A stretch of 64,000 nt of DNA from Candidatus Sumerlaeaceae bacterium. GTDB lineage: Bacteria > Sumerlaeota > Sumerlaeia > Sumerlaeales > Sumerlaeaceae. The position numbers were made by a program, and so were the translations under genes. The DNA is taken from contig JAOAAY010000017.1 of the NCBI GenBank assembly GCA_026418615.1, positions 1 through 64,000 on the forward strand. Reading direction: 5' to 3'. Shown here piece by piece: positions 42,056 to 51,471 of this stretch. Positions within the stretch are counted from its first letter, which is position 1. Every line of letters starts with the position of its first letter. Under the pieces are notes generated by a model. That model had not been told where the DNA came from and did not search any database. It was given only the letters and a program-made list of their open reading frames with translations.

Positions 42056-42322
42056 GCTGGCCACGCCCGGGCCGAATGCGGCGAGACTCTGCCCGACGGT
42101 CCCATTAAAGGTAAAAACGCCTCGCTCATTCGATCCTCATCCCGCGTGTCACTGTCGGAGTTAGTCTCCGTCCTGCCAGCACAAAAACATTCTTTTCGGG
42201 CGCGGAATCTTTCTTGCCGGCCGACCGTTGCGGTTCGGGCAGCGGTACGACCGGCGGAAATCGCGTGAGTGCGCCCTGCGTGACTAACCGCGGCACCGTT
42301 TGGTAAAAGTCTCAGACCGTTG

Positions 42323-42679
42323 ATGTTGAAACGATGCCAAGTCATTTTCTGCCACTGTGCGCGACAGGCGGGCGCCGTCTTCCTTGCCGTGGCGTTTCTC
42401 CTGTCGGTGCCTTGCGCACCTGATGCGTGCTGGCTTCACATGCTCGCGGAACTCGAGCACGGCGAGTGCGCGCACAGTCATGGCTCCGAGCCGTCGCCGT
42501 CCGGCGCTGAGAACTGCAAGGTGTGTGTCGAGCACACGCATCAGATCCCTCATGTTCCGGCACCCGTAACAGCGCCGTCGCCGCCTGTCGAAGCCGTCGC
42601 TGATGAGCGTCCGGCAGACGACCGGCGTCCGGAAGCGACGCCCGCACCCATTTTTGTCCCGCCTAAAGTCCTTGTTTAG
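42323..42679 (+). CDS. Small secreted Cys/His-rich protein next to metal efflux genes
   Basis: The 118-residue protein has a hydrophobic N-terminal segment (AGAVFLAVAFLLSVPCAP) and a mature part rich in Cys and His (ECAHSHGSEP, NCKVCVEHTHQIPH), then a Pro/Glu tail. It lies 107 bp before an RND adaptor gene. Small secreted Cys/His proteins often accompany heavy-metal efflux loci as metal-binding or sensing factors, so a periplasmic metal role is inferred. I cannot name a family. An in-frame TTG precedes the ATG directly. Confidence 0.68.
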   Translation: MLKRCQVIFCHCARQAGAVFLAVAFLLSVPCAPDACWLHMLAELEHGECAHSHGSEPSPSGAENCKVCVEHTHQIPHVPAPVTAPSPPVEAVADERPADDRRPEATPAPIFVPPKVLV

Positions 42680-42786
42680 GGTTTTCGTGTAACCTGTTCC
42701 GTGCGGGCACACCGGGCCGGTCTTCGCGGCCTGTCTCTGCCGCTGCATCACGCTTCCGTCTCCAAAGTTGCCTATAAAGGGTTGTC

Positions 42787-44250
42787 ATGGAACGATTGAC
42801 ACTTGCGCGCGGTTTTGCGCGCCCTGTTGCCATCTTGTCAGCCGTCTTGTGCCTCGCGGGCTGTAATCGTCGCGATTCGGGGCCTGCAACGGCGGCACCC
42901 GCGGACGAGCCGGCTGAACCGTCCAACCGCGTGGCCATTCCCGAGCCTGTGCGGCGCAACCTCGGCATCTCGTTTGCCCGCGCCGAGATGCGCCATGTCG
43001 GGCGGACCCTGCGGATGCCCGGCCGCTTTGAGATTCCTCCCGAGGCTCGTCGGGAATATCACGCTCCGCTGGCCGGAACCGTGGAATTGTTGGTCCGGCA
43101 GTACGACCGGGTTGAGACCGGCACGCTTCTCTACCGGCTCGACTCGACCGAGTGGCGGCGCATCAAACAGGACTATGCCCAGACGCTCGCTGAGGCCCGC
43201 ACCGCTTCGGTCACGCTGGAATCCGCCGAAATCTGGCACGGTCATCTTCACAAGGACCCATCCGGGTCTGGCATCGCTGCCGGCTCGCAGCGCATCGAGA
43301 GCCTGCGGGCGGCGGCCTTGGCTGCCGCTGACCGTGTCCGCCAACTCGAGCGGGCTTCCGCTGCTGTCGGCGTGCAAACCCCCGAGATGGCCGAAGCCCG
43401 CAACCGCCTGGCTGAAGTGCAGGCCGACCTTGCTCAGGCCATCATAGACTTTGCCAGCCTTGAGGCCAACTACCACGCGGCTGAGGTCACTCTCGAATCG
43501 GCCGGCACGAAAGCCCGGCTTCTGCTCAATACGATGGCTTCGTTCACGGGGTTGTCGCCCGCGGAGTTGGAGCAAACCGCGGAGGACGGCGTCACGCCCC
43601 GTTGGCAAACTCTCAACCAACTCGAGTTTCGCGCCGCGGGCGAGGGCGTGGTGGATCGCGTAGCGCTGACCAATGGCGCCTACGCCGAGGCGGCTGCTCT
43701 CGTGCTGTCCACGGTGGTTCCGGATCAGGTGCGTTTCCGTGCCGTGGCTCTTCAGAGCGACAGCAGCCGGTTGCGCGATGGGATGAAGGCCATGATCGTT
43801 CCGCCGGCAGGTCATGGGGATGCGCCTCTGACGGGCACGCTGCACATGGGACTCGAGGCCGATCCGGACGAACGCACCATGGATGTCATCGTGACCCCGC
43901 ACGCTTTGGCCCGGTGGGCGCGTGCGGGCGTGACGGCACACGCCGAGGCCGTTCTTGACGAGACAGAGGAGCCGCAACTGGCCGTGCCGCGCGCCGCGGT
44001 CATCCAAGACGGTCTCGCCATGGTCATCTTCCGCCGCAATCCGGACAACCCGGACGAGGTCATCCGCCTCGAGGCCGACTTGGGAATTGATGATGGCCGG
44101 TGGGTGGTCGTCGAGTCCGGCCTTCGCGAGGGTGATGAGGTGGTGCTCGACGGCATTTACGAGTTGAAATTGAGCGGCTCTGGCAAGGGGGCGGCTGCGG
44201 GCGGACATTTCCACGCCGACGGCACTTTCCACGCCGGCAACGAGCACTGA
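42787..44250 (+). CDS. HME-RND efflux periplasmic adaptor lipoprotein (CusB/CzcB type)
   Basis: The 487-residue protein has a lipoprotein signal with lipobox LAGC (Cys26), a barrel-sandwich hybrid (REYHAPLAGTVELLVRQYDR, ETGTLLYRLDSTEWRRI), a helical hairpin (residues about 120-240, Glu/Ala rich) and a C-terminal beta-barrel/membrane-proximal part (AVPRAAVIQDGLAMVIFRRN, VESGLREGDEVVLDGIYELK). The C-terminus is His-rich (GGHFHADGTFHAGNEH), a plausible metal site. Such adaptors link an inner-membrane RND pump to an outer-membrane channel. The pump gene follows 18 bp downstream; no TolC-like gene is present in the window. Confidence 0.9.
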   Translation: MERLTLARGFARPVAILSAVLCLAGCNRRDSGPATAAPADEPAEPSNRVAIPEPVRRNLGISFARAEMRHVGRTLRMPGRFEIPPEARREYHAPLAGTVELLVRQYDRVETGTLLYRLDSTEWRRIKQDYAQTLAEARTASVTLESAEIWHGHLHKDPSGSGIAAGSQRIESLRAAALAAADRVRQLERASAAVGVQTPEMAEARNRLAEVQADLAQAIIDFASLEANYHAAEVTLESAGTKARLLLNTMASFTGLSPAELEQTAEDGVTPRWQTLNQLEFRAAGEGVVDRVALTNGAYAEAAALVLSTVVPDQVRFRAVALQSDSSRLRDGMKAMIVPPAGHGDAPLTGTLHMGLEADPDERTMDVIVTPHALARWARAGVTAHAEAVLDETEEPQLAVPRAAVIQDGLAMVIFRRNPDNPDEVIRLEADLGIDDGRWVVVESGLREGDEVVLDGIYELKLSGSGKGAAAGGHFHADGTFHAGNEH

Positions 44251-44268
44251 CGGGAGAGGGGCGGCGCC

Positions 44269-47200
44269 ATGCTCAAACACCTCATCGCCCTGTCTTTGCG
44301 CAGCCCGGGCCTCGTGCTTGCGGCCGCTCTGCTGATCCTTGGCGCGACGGTCTGGCGCATTCCTTCGATGACGGTGGATGTTTTTCCGGAACTCGACGCG
44401 CCGACAGTGGTGATCATGACGGAGGCCGGCGGCCTCGCCGCGGACGAGGTCGAGCAGTTCGTCACCATGCCGCTCGAGAGCGCCGTCAACGGGTTGCCCG
44501 GCGTCCGCCGGGTCCGCAGCGCCAGCGCGCTCGGATTGTCGTTTGTCTGGGTGGAATTCAATTGGGGCGAGGATATCTTCCGCGCCCGCCAACTCGTGTC
44601 GGAACGCATTGCAACTGCGCGCGAGAACCTGCCCCCCAATGCGCACGCCGAACTTGCGCCCGTGTCGTCCATCACGGGCGAAATCATGCTGATCTCCCTG
44701 ACGGCTCCGGGCGGCGAGGTCAGTCCGCTGGAACTGCGTGCTCTCGCCGAGTTCGATATCCGCAACCGCCTGCTCGCCGTGCCGGGCATTTCCCAGGTTG
44801 TGGCCATTGGCGGCGAACTGCCAGAGTATCAGGTGAATCTCCGCCAGGACAGATTGCTCCTTTACGGTTTGACCGCGACCGAGGTCGCTGAGGCAGCCGG
44901 CGAGGCGCACAGCGTGGCCAGTGCAGGCTACCTGTCCCATGTGGAGGGGCGGGAACTGCCCATCCGCCAGTCTGGCCGGATCCGTTCGGCCGCCGACATC
45001 GCCAACACCATTGTCAAATATCATCATGGTTCGCCGCTGACCATTGGGCAGGTGGCGGATGTGGCCGTGGCCGGCGCGCCCAAGCGGGGCAGCGCCGGCG
45101 AAGGTGGTCAGAATGCCGTGGTCATCAGCATTCAGAAGGCGCCCGGAACCAACACCTTGCGCCTGACGGGCGAACTCGACAAGGCGCTGGACGAAATCGA
45201 GCGGATGCTGCCGCCCGGCGCCCGGATGAACCGCCATGTGATGCGGCAGGCGGATTTCATCTCTCTGTCGGTTCGCAATGTCATCCATGTCTCGCGCGAC
45301 GCGGCGGTCTTGGTGGCCATCGTCCTCATCCTTTTCCTGATGAATGTCCGCACAACCATCATCACCCTGACCGCGCTGCCGCTCTCCATCGCCGTGGCGC
45401 TGCTGCTGTTTCCCGTGTTGGGGCTGACGGTCAATGTCATGACCCTCGGCGGGCTGGCGGTGGCCATCGGCGAACTCGTGGATGACGCCATCATTGATGT
45501 GGAAAATGTTTACCGTCGCCTTCGGGAGAACGCGGCGCTGCCGCCGGATGAGCGCGTGGGCGCACTTCAGGTCGTATTCAACGCCAGCAACGAGATCCGC
45601 TCCTCGGTCGTGTTCGCCACGGTGATCATCATAATTGTGTTCGTGCCGCTGCTGTTTCTGCAAGGTTTGGAGGGGCGGTTTTTCCGCCCGCTTGGCATCG
45701 CGTATATCACGGCCATCCTGGCGTCGCTGGTTGTCGCGCTGACGGTCACGCCTGCCATGTGCTATCTGCTGCTGCGCAAAACGGGCGCCGGGCGGGAGCA
45801 CCGCGACAGTTGGCTCGTCTGCCGCCTCAAGGCGTTGTACCGTCCCGCTTTGGGCTGGGCGCTGCGCTGGCGCCGCTCTTTGCTGGGCGTCACGGCTGCG
45901 GCGACGCTGGCCAGCCTCGCGCTGGGCTGGACCTACGGCAGCAGTTTTCTGCCGGAGATCAATGAGGGGACCATCACCCTGTTTCTGATGGCGCCGCCGG
46001 GCACCTCGCTGCGCGAGAGCGAACGGCTGGCGGTGGGGGTGGAGCGACATGTGGCCACCCTGCCGGGTGTGCGCCATGTGGTGCGCCGCACGGGCCGGGC
46101 CGAGCGCGACCTGCACGCCGAGCCGGTGAGTTTCACGGAGATTGACCTCGGCGTTGCCGAGGGGGTGCGCAAAGAAGATATCCGGCAGGCGCTCAAGACG
46201 GCCACTGCCGGCATTCCGGGCATCACGACGATGATCGGACAACCCATCGAGCACCGGTTGTCGCATATTTTATCGGGAACGCCCGCCGCCATTGCCATTG
46301 ACATCTACGGGCACGATCTTGACGCGCTGCGCGCGGCGGCCCGCGATGTCGAGCGCGAACTCAAGACGCTGCCCGGGGCGCGCGATGTCGCGGCCAACCG
46401 CGAGGTCATGATTGACTCCGTGCCCGTTGTGTTCCGCGCGGCCGACCTGGCCCAATGGGGCCTGACGCCCGCCGAAGCCGCAGGACAGATCGAACTCGCC
46501 TTCAGCGGTCGCGTGGTGGCCGAGGTCAACGAGGGTATCCGCCGGATGCAGGTGGCTGTGCGCCTCGCGCCCGAGGAGCGCGAGTCCATCGCCCACTTGC
46601 GCAATTTCATTCTCCATGCGCGCGGCGGCGCCAAGGTGCGGCTGGGCGATGTCGCCACCATCGGCGTCGAGCAGACCTCAAACCTCATTGCCCGCGAAAA
46701 CGGCCGGCGCAAGGCCACGGTGTCGTGCAATGTCGCCGCTGGCTCCAACCTGGGCGACTTGCTGCGCGAGGTGCGCGCGAAAGTGGATCCCGTGCTGGCG
46801 GGACGCGGATTTTCTGTGCACTACGGCGGCCAGTTCGAAGCCCAGCAGGCTGCCGCGCGCACCATCAGCGCCATGGGTGTCGGGGTCATCGTGCTCATCC
46901 TGTTGCTGTTACGGGCTGCGCTCGGCTCGATGCGCGCCGCGCTCGTTGTGATGGTCAATCTGCCTCTCGCGCTGATTGGCGGCATTGTGGCCATCTTTAT
47001 AGCCGAATCGCCGGGCTTGGTCGCCAATCTGGCGGGGCTAGCGGGGCTGGGCCCCTACACGGCGCCCGTTGTCTCTGTCGCGAGCATGGTCGGTTTCATC
47101 ACGCTTTTCGGCATCGCCGTCCGCAACGGCATCCTGCTTGTCAACCATTACCACTACCTGATGCGGCATGAGGGGCGCACGCTGGCCGAGGCTGTCGTGC

Positions 47201-47448
47201 AGGGATCCATGGAGCGGCTTGTGCCGATCCTGATGACCGCGCTGACGGCCATCCTCGGGCTGCTGCCGCTCGTGCGGGCTGCGGGCGAGCCGGGCGGCGA
47301 ACTGCTCGCCCCCCTGGCCGTCGTCGTTCTCGGCGGCCTCGTCACATCCACCGCGCTCAACCTGTTTATTGTCCCACCCGCCTATTTCCTGTTTTTCCGC
47401 GGGCGGGTCGGGCAACCGGAGTCGCTGAAGGAGGATGATACCATGTAA
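44269..47448 (+). CDS. Heavy-metal efflux RND permease (CusA/CzcA family)
   Basis: The 1059-residue pump has twelve predicted membrane helices and two large periplasmic loops. HME-RND markers include DVFPELDAPTVVIMTEAGGL after helix 1, the MPLESAVNGLPGV segment, and in helix 4 GELVDDAIIDVENVYRRL (acidic pair near residues 404-405, used in proton relay). The substrate may be Cu/Ag, Zn/Co/Cd or another cation; the residues seen do not settle it. The start follows GGGAGAGGGG. The adaptor gene precedes it and a His-rich periplasmic protein follows. Confidence 0.93.
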   Translation: MLKHLIALSLRSPGLVLAAALLILGATVWRIPSMTVDVFPELDAPTVVIMTEAGGLAADEVEQFVTMPLESAVNGLPGVRRVRSASALGLSFVWVEFNWGEDIFRARQLVSERIATARENLPPNAHAELAPVSSITGEIMLISLTAPGGEVSPLELRALAEFDIRNRLLAVPGISQVVAIGGELPEYQVNLRQDRLLLYGLTATEVAEAAGEAHSVASAGYLSHVEGRELPIRQSGRIRSAADIANTIVKYHHGSPLTIGQVADVAVAGAPKRGSAGEGGQNAVVISIQKAPGTNTLRLTGELDKALDEIERMLPPGARMNRHVMRQADFISLSVRNVIHVSRDAAVLVAIVLILFLMNVRTTIITLTALPLSIAVALLLFPVLGLTVNVMTLGGLAVAIGELVDDAIIDVENVYRRLRENAALPPDERVGALQVVFNASNEIRSSVVFATVIIIIVFVPLLFLQGLEGRFFRPLGIAYITAILASLVVALTVTPAMCYLLLRKTGAGREHRDSWLVCRLKALYRPALGWALRWRRSLLGVTAAATLASLALGWTYGSSFLPEINEGTITLFLMAPPGTSLRESERLAVGVERHVATLPGVRHVVRRTGRAERDLHAEPVSFTEIDLGVAEGVRKEDIRQALKTATAGIPGITTMIGQPIEHRLSHILSGTPAAIAIDIYGHDLDALRAAARDVERELKTLPGARDVAANREVMIDSVPVVFRAADLAQWGLTPAEAAGQIELAFSGRVVAEVNEGIRRMQVAVRLAPEERESIAHLRNFILHARGGAKVRLGDVATIGVEQTSNLIARENGRRKATVSCNVAAGSNLGDLLREVRAKVDPVLAGRGFSVHYGGQFEAQQAAARTISAMGVGVIVLILLLLRAALGSMRAALVVMVNLPLALIGGIVAIFIAESPGLVANLAGLAGLGPYTAPVVSVASMVGFITLFGIAVRNGILLVNHYHYLMRHEGRTLAEAVVQGSMERLVPILMTALTAILGLLPLVRAAGEPGGELLAPLAVVVLGGLVTSTALNLFIVPPAYFLFFRGRVGQPESLKEDDTM

Positions 47449-47519
47449 TCCGTGTACTTGCTTCGCTTTGTATCTGCCCGTTCTCGCATCCCATCCCGAT
47501 CAGCAAGGAGACCATTCAG

Positions 47520-47969
47520 ATGTTGATTTTCTCACGCACCGGACTCGCGGCTGCCGCCGTGCTGGCGCTGCTGGCCGTGCCCACTGTCGGATTTGCGGCG
47601 GATCCGCACGCCGGCCATTCCCACGGCGCCGTTCACGGCGCGGAGTCGCTCAAGGCCGATCTTGGCACGACGACGGTTGCCGGCGTGGAAGTGACCGTTG
47701 TGCAGGGCAATCTCGCGGAACCCGGAAAAGAAGTGGCGTTTGATATCGCCATCGGGGGCAGTGCCGCGCCCAAGGCGATCCGCGGCTGGATCGGCACCGC
47801 CGACGGCAAAGGCGCTCTCAAGGGTAAGGCTGACAAAGAGAAAGATGGCGGCTGGCACCTTCATGTCGAGGCGCCGAAAACCCTGACGCCTGCCGACAGG
47901 CTCTACATCGAGGTCGAGCCTCAGGAAGGTCCCCGGGCAAAAGCCGGCTTTGAGATCAAGCGCAAGTAG
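47520..47969 (+). CDS. Small His-rich periplasmic protein following RND pump
   Basis: The 149-residue protein has a Sec signal peptide (FSRTGLAAAAVLALLAVPTV then GFAAD) and an immediate His cluster, HAGHSHGAVHG. The rest (GVEVTVVQGNLAEPGKEVAF..., IRGWIGTADGKG, GGWHLHVEAPKTL) looks like a small beta-sandwich. It is likely a periplasmic metal-binding accessory of the RND pump, comparable in role to CusF, but it is not the CusF fold by sequence. A strong AGGAGACC ribosome site precedes the ATG. It is 71 bp after the pump gene. Confidence 0.75.
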   Translation: MLIFSRTGLAAAAVLALLAVPTVGFAADPHAGHSHGAVHGAESLKADLGTTTVAGVEVTVVQGNLAEPGKEVAFDIAIGGSAAPKAIRGWIGTADGKGALKGKADKEKDGGWHLHVEAPKTLTPADRLYIEVEPQEGPRAKAGFEIKRK

Positions 47970-48115
47970 GCCTCACCGCGCAGGACTTGGACGCGGGTCG
48001 CCCGTGGAGCGGCCCGCGCATGGCCTGCTCCAGAGGGGTGTGGTGGACGGTCACCCCGCCGCACATTCCTAGATCGGCGTTCCTCGGGCGTCGCTCCGCG
48101 GCGCCTCCTGCCGTC

Positions 48116-48874
48116 TTACTCCCGTTTGCGGGCCAAGCAGAGGATGGAGAGGCCGAAGGGAAGGTTGTGATGGCGCAGCCAGCGGGCTTCCAAGGTCAGA
48201 ATGCGATGCAAAACCGTGTTGACGCAGCGGGGGAGCGGAAACTCGTCGGTTCGTGGGGGCGTGTCGGGTTTGACAAAGCGGCGTTTGAGGCGGCGAAACA
48301 GTGCGGCGGCCGGATAGACCGTGGCGACCGCGCTGGTGTAGCGCTCGATGTGCAGCCCGGCTGCTTCCACAAGGGCACGGAACTCGGCCTTTTCGTAGCG
48401 GCGGTGATGATGGAGAGCCACATCGTGACTGCTCCAGAGGTTTTTGTGGGCGGGGACGCTCATGAGGGCGAGGCCGCCGGGGCGAAGCACGCGGTGGAAT
48501 TCACCGAGCAGCCCCGCGTCGTCGCGGATGTGTTCGATCAGGTCGAGGGCAGTGATCAGATCTATGCGGTTGGCCGGTAGGGGCAGGTGACGGACATCGG
48601 CGCGGCCCAAGTGTCGCAGACGGCGTTCGCGGCAGTAACGCAAGGCCACGGGTGAGAAATCCAAGCCGACGGCCAGCCCCTCTTGCTCGAGCGTTTGGAG
48701 GAGCATGCCGGTTCCGCATCCGACATCGAGCAGCCGCAGGGGTCGGCCGGGCGTTTCGCGTCGCAGCCGCGGCAGGAGTTCGCCCAACTGATTGAGGATG
48801 ATGTCGCGCCGTCCCTGAAACCACCAGTAGGTGCTTTCGAGGGCGTGCATCTTGTGGTACTCGGCAATGTCCAA
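48116..48874 (-). CDS. Class I SAM-dependent methyltransferase
   Basis: The 252-residue protein has AdoMet motif I LLDVGCGTGMLL, an acidic motif II region (LAVGLDFSPVAL), LPLPANRIDLITALDLIEHI and the post-motif RVLRPGGLALMSVP. The C-terminal part (HHHRRYEKAEFRALVEAAG) fits the UbiE/Methyltransf_11-like group with small-molecule or lipid/glycan substrates. The start TTG at 48874 follows a GGGAG site; an ATG eight codons in (48850) is possible. It stands alone, converging on the metal-efflux genes. Substrate unknown. Confidence 0.85.
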   Translation of the reverse strand: MDIAEYHKMHALESTYWWFQGRRDIILNQLGELLPRLRRETPGRPLRLLDVGCGTGMLLQTLEQEGLAVGLDFSPVALRYCRERRLRHLGRADVRHLPLPANRIDLITALDLIEHIRDDAGLLGEFHRVLRPGGLALMSVPAHKNLWSSHDVALHHHRRYEKAEFRALVEAAGLHIERYTSAVATVYPAAALFRRLKRRFVKPDTPPRTDEFPLPRCVNTVLHRILTLEARWLRHHNLPFGLSILCLARKRE

Positions 48875-49103
48875 CGCGGAGGCTCTCCCGGGCCAAGCAG
48901 GGCTTGATTCTTGATCGCGGCGTCGGCGAAAGAAGGGTGCGAAATGAAGAGTTTCAAGAACTGCCGCGATGTCGGTTGGCGGTTGGGAGGGGTTCTGTTA
49001 TAGACTTGCGGTTGGCGTCCGGCTGCTTTGGCTGGGCGCGTGTGGCTGTCGGTGTTGAGTTTTGGCCGCGCGGGCGGTCGCGAGATTTTGTGAGGCGAGG
49101 TTG

Positions 49104-51362
49104 ATGAGGCTCGGTCACCGGGCGCGCGGTTCCACCTTCATACTGGTTCTGGCGCTCTTGTCCATACTGGTGTTTCTCGTGGCGGTGTTGTCGTACACCA
49201 CGCGCCTTGAGGGCATCACGAGCCGCAACTACGCGCAGGTGGTTCAGGCGCGGACGGCGGCGGCCACGGGTTTGCCGCTGGCTCTGTCGCTGACTGCGGC
49301 GGCGACCTCGGTGACGACGCCCATGCAACCGTGGCGTGTGGCGCCTCTGTTGACGAGCCTTCATGAGACGGCGGATCGCCCGGGCGGGCCGTCGCTGCTG
49401 GCTCAGGCCAACGCCCTGCCGTCGGGGCGTGCGTTGACGGATTTTCTAAAACATTCCAAACCGGACGACCCCCAGAGCACGATGGGGCTGCACAATGCGC
49501 AGGCTGTGGTGGCCATCGCCGACTTGTCGGGGCGCGTGAACCTCAACACCATTCGCAGCGAGGACGCGCTGGCGCGTTTCTTAGTGGCGGCGTTCTCGGA
49601 AAGCGGCTCGGTGCCCATGGACGCGCAGACGGCCAAGCGTCGCGCGCGGGCGGTCATGGCGTGGCGCGGAAATCTGGACGAGACCACAACCGCGGCTCTG
49701 GCCGGCGACCCGCGCACGACGGCGCCGGAGAACTTCCGCCGGCTTGGCAGTGTGTATGACCTGATGGCAGCGAGCACGCAGCCGGCCAGCGACCTCTTCA
49801 CCGGGGCGGAACTGGCCGTACTGGCGGCCCATACCACGGTGTTCTCGCAGGCGCCGGAGGTTTACACGCGTCCCGACGGCACCTCGATGCCGCGCGTTCC
49901 GCTGGCGGGGCTCACCGCCCGTAGGGCGTGGCGGGCTCTGTCACAGGCTTTCCCGAAGCACGACCCGCGGCTGCTGATGCAGTTTGCGGCCAATGTCGCG
50001 GATTTTTCCGACACGGACGATGTGCCGACGATCGTCACAGATCCACAGCATCCGCAGCCATGGAATGCCATCCTTGGCGTCGAGCAGACGCCGCTCATCA
50101 CGGAGGTTTACCCGGACGCCACGCCCGGGTTGGAAGGCGACGACAGCGGCCAGTTTGTCGAGATCCACAACCCGTGGGCTAAACCGATGGTCTTGCGCCA
50201 GTGGCGGCTTCTGGTGGGTGCGACGACCGGCGCGGGCGGCGTGACGATCAACGCCGTCATACCGCCCAACGGTTTCCTGATCCTCACGGACAACTACGAT
50301 AATCCCTCGGAGCAGGCTCCGTCCGGGACGGGATCCTTCCTGTCCGTTTTTGGGGCGCGCAAGGACGACAATCTGCGCCAGTTGGTCGAGAGCCGCTCGC
50401 TATCGTTGCCGGACGAGAATTCCTTTGTCGCGCTGGTGGATGGCGAGGGCCACCTGATTGACATTTTCAGTTACACCTCGGCTGCGGGAGCGGACTCGCG
50501 CCAGAGTTACCAGCGCGACGACCCGCGGGTCCGCGCCTTTGGTGTGGCCGAGGCGTCGCCCTTCTCCAACGGGCCGACAACTGTTTACAAGGGATCCGGC
50601 GAGGCGCTGGCGGTGATGCGCCTTGCGTGGGAGAAAGGCAACCGCCCGCTCGCTTCGGCCGTGGACTTGTTCCGGGTGTCGTCCGCTTATGCGGGGCTGC
50701 GTGGCTCAGGCCAACGGGTCCTGTTCGCCCCCCGGGGCTGGCAGATGCCCGAGTACAAGGCCGCGGATGACGCGAACCCGTCGAATCTCGACGCCCGACT
50801 GCTCGATATTTTTACGACGGTTGCTCCGGCCGAGCAACTGGCCGACGCGGCAACGACCCAGACCGGGGAATCCGCCACGACCGGCCCGCTCGTTGCTGCC
50901 GCACCGGAGGGCGGGACGAACGACGACGAGGAACCGACGCAGACGCTGCTGTACTCGTATGGCAAATTGAATGTGAACACCTGCGTGAAGGCGGCGCTGG
51001 CTTCGTTGACGGGTGGCAAGGACACGCCCGAGGCGGCGCCGCCCGCGGTGATGGAGCGGATTGAGGCCCACCGCCGCAACCGTCTGGCCCGCGGGGAAAC
51101 CCCTTTCCTCACTCCCAGTGAATTCGTGCTGATGCTGGTGCCGACGCTTAAGACCGAGTCCGACGCGGAGACGATCGCGGCGCTGCTGGAGCAGGTGACA
51201 GTCGGCTCGACCTCGTTTGAAGTGCTGTCAGAAAATCTTGCGAATCCGTCTGCTTTGCGCGCCGCGCCGGGTGCTGTGCCGGGCGCGAAATCCCGCATGG
51301 CGTGGATCGTGGCGTTGGACCGCCAGCCATTCAGCCTGATCGGCTATTCCGTGGAGCCCTGA
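49104..51362 (+). CDS. GspK-like minor pseudopilin with inserted lamin-tail (LTD) domain
   Basis: The 752-residue protein begins MRLGHRARGSTFILVLALLS, a GspK/PilX-type N-terminus without the prepilin Glu, then a helix in which RNYAQVVQARTAAATGLPLA corresponds to the AE-containing helix of GspK. GspK-type SAM-like parts are visible at SGRVNLNTIRSEDALARFLV (about 135-155) and GKLNVNTCVKAALASL (about 620). Residues about 329-455 resemble a lamin-tail domain (LITEVYPDATPGL, GQFVEIHNPWAKPMVLRQWR, INAVIPPNGFLILTDNYDN), inserted in the middle. LTDs are often extracellular modules that bind DNA or other ligands. It heads the second pseudopilin locus. The GAGG ribosome site is close to the ATG. Confidence 0.82.
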   Translation: MRLGHRARGSTFILVLALLSILVFLVAVLSYTTRLEGITSRNYAQVVQARTAAATGLPLALSLTAAATSVTTPMQPWRVAPLLTSLHETADRPGGPSLLAQANALPSGRALTDFLKHSKPDDPQSTMGLHNAQAVVAIADLSGRVNLNTIRSEDALARFLVAAFSESGSVPMDAQTAKRRARAVMAWRGNLDETTTAALAGDPRTTAPENFRRLGSVYDLMAASTQPASDLFTGAELAVLAAHTTVFSQAPEVYTRPDGTSMPRVPLAGLTARRAWRALSQAFPKHDPRLLMQFAANVADFSDTDDVPTIVTDPQHPQPWNAILGVEQTPLITEVYPDATPGLEGDDSGQFVEIHNPWAKPMVLRQWRLLVGATTGAGGVTINAVIPPNGFLILTDNYDNPSEQAPSGTGSFLSVFGARKDDNLRQLVESRSLSLPDENSFVALVDGEGHLIDIFSYTSAAGADSRQSYQRDDPRVRAFGVAEASPFSNGPTTVYKGSGEALAVMRLAWEKGNRPLASAVDLFRVSSAYAGLRGSGQRVLFAPRGWQMPEYKAADDANPSNLDARLLDIFTTVAPAEQLADAATTQTGESATTGPLVAAAPEGGTNDDEEPTQTLLYSYGKLNVNTCVKAALASLTGGKDTPEAAPPAVMERIEAHRRNRLARGETPFLTPSEFVLMLVPTLKTESDAETIAALLEQVTVGSTSFEVLSENLANPSALRAAPGAVPGAKSRMAWIVALDRQPFSLIGYSVEP

Positions 51363-51471
51363 AACGACTGTGGACAAGCGCTTATTGACCACTCACGAAT
51401 CTTTGCGTTTGAGGATGGGCGGGTTGACACTGGAGCAGAGGCGTCATATACGACACGCGCGAACCGCAATC

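Noticed and set aside
42838-46266. 1142-codon open frame on the minus strand opposite the metal-efflux genes
   Set aside because: It is the antisense of the RND adaptor and pump genes, rich in His, Arg and Asp as GC-rich shadows are, with no family resemblance.
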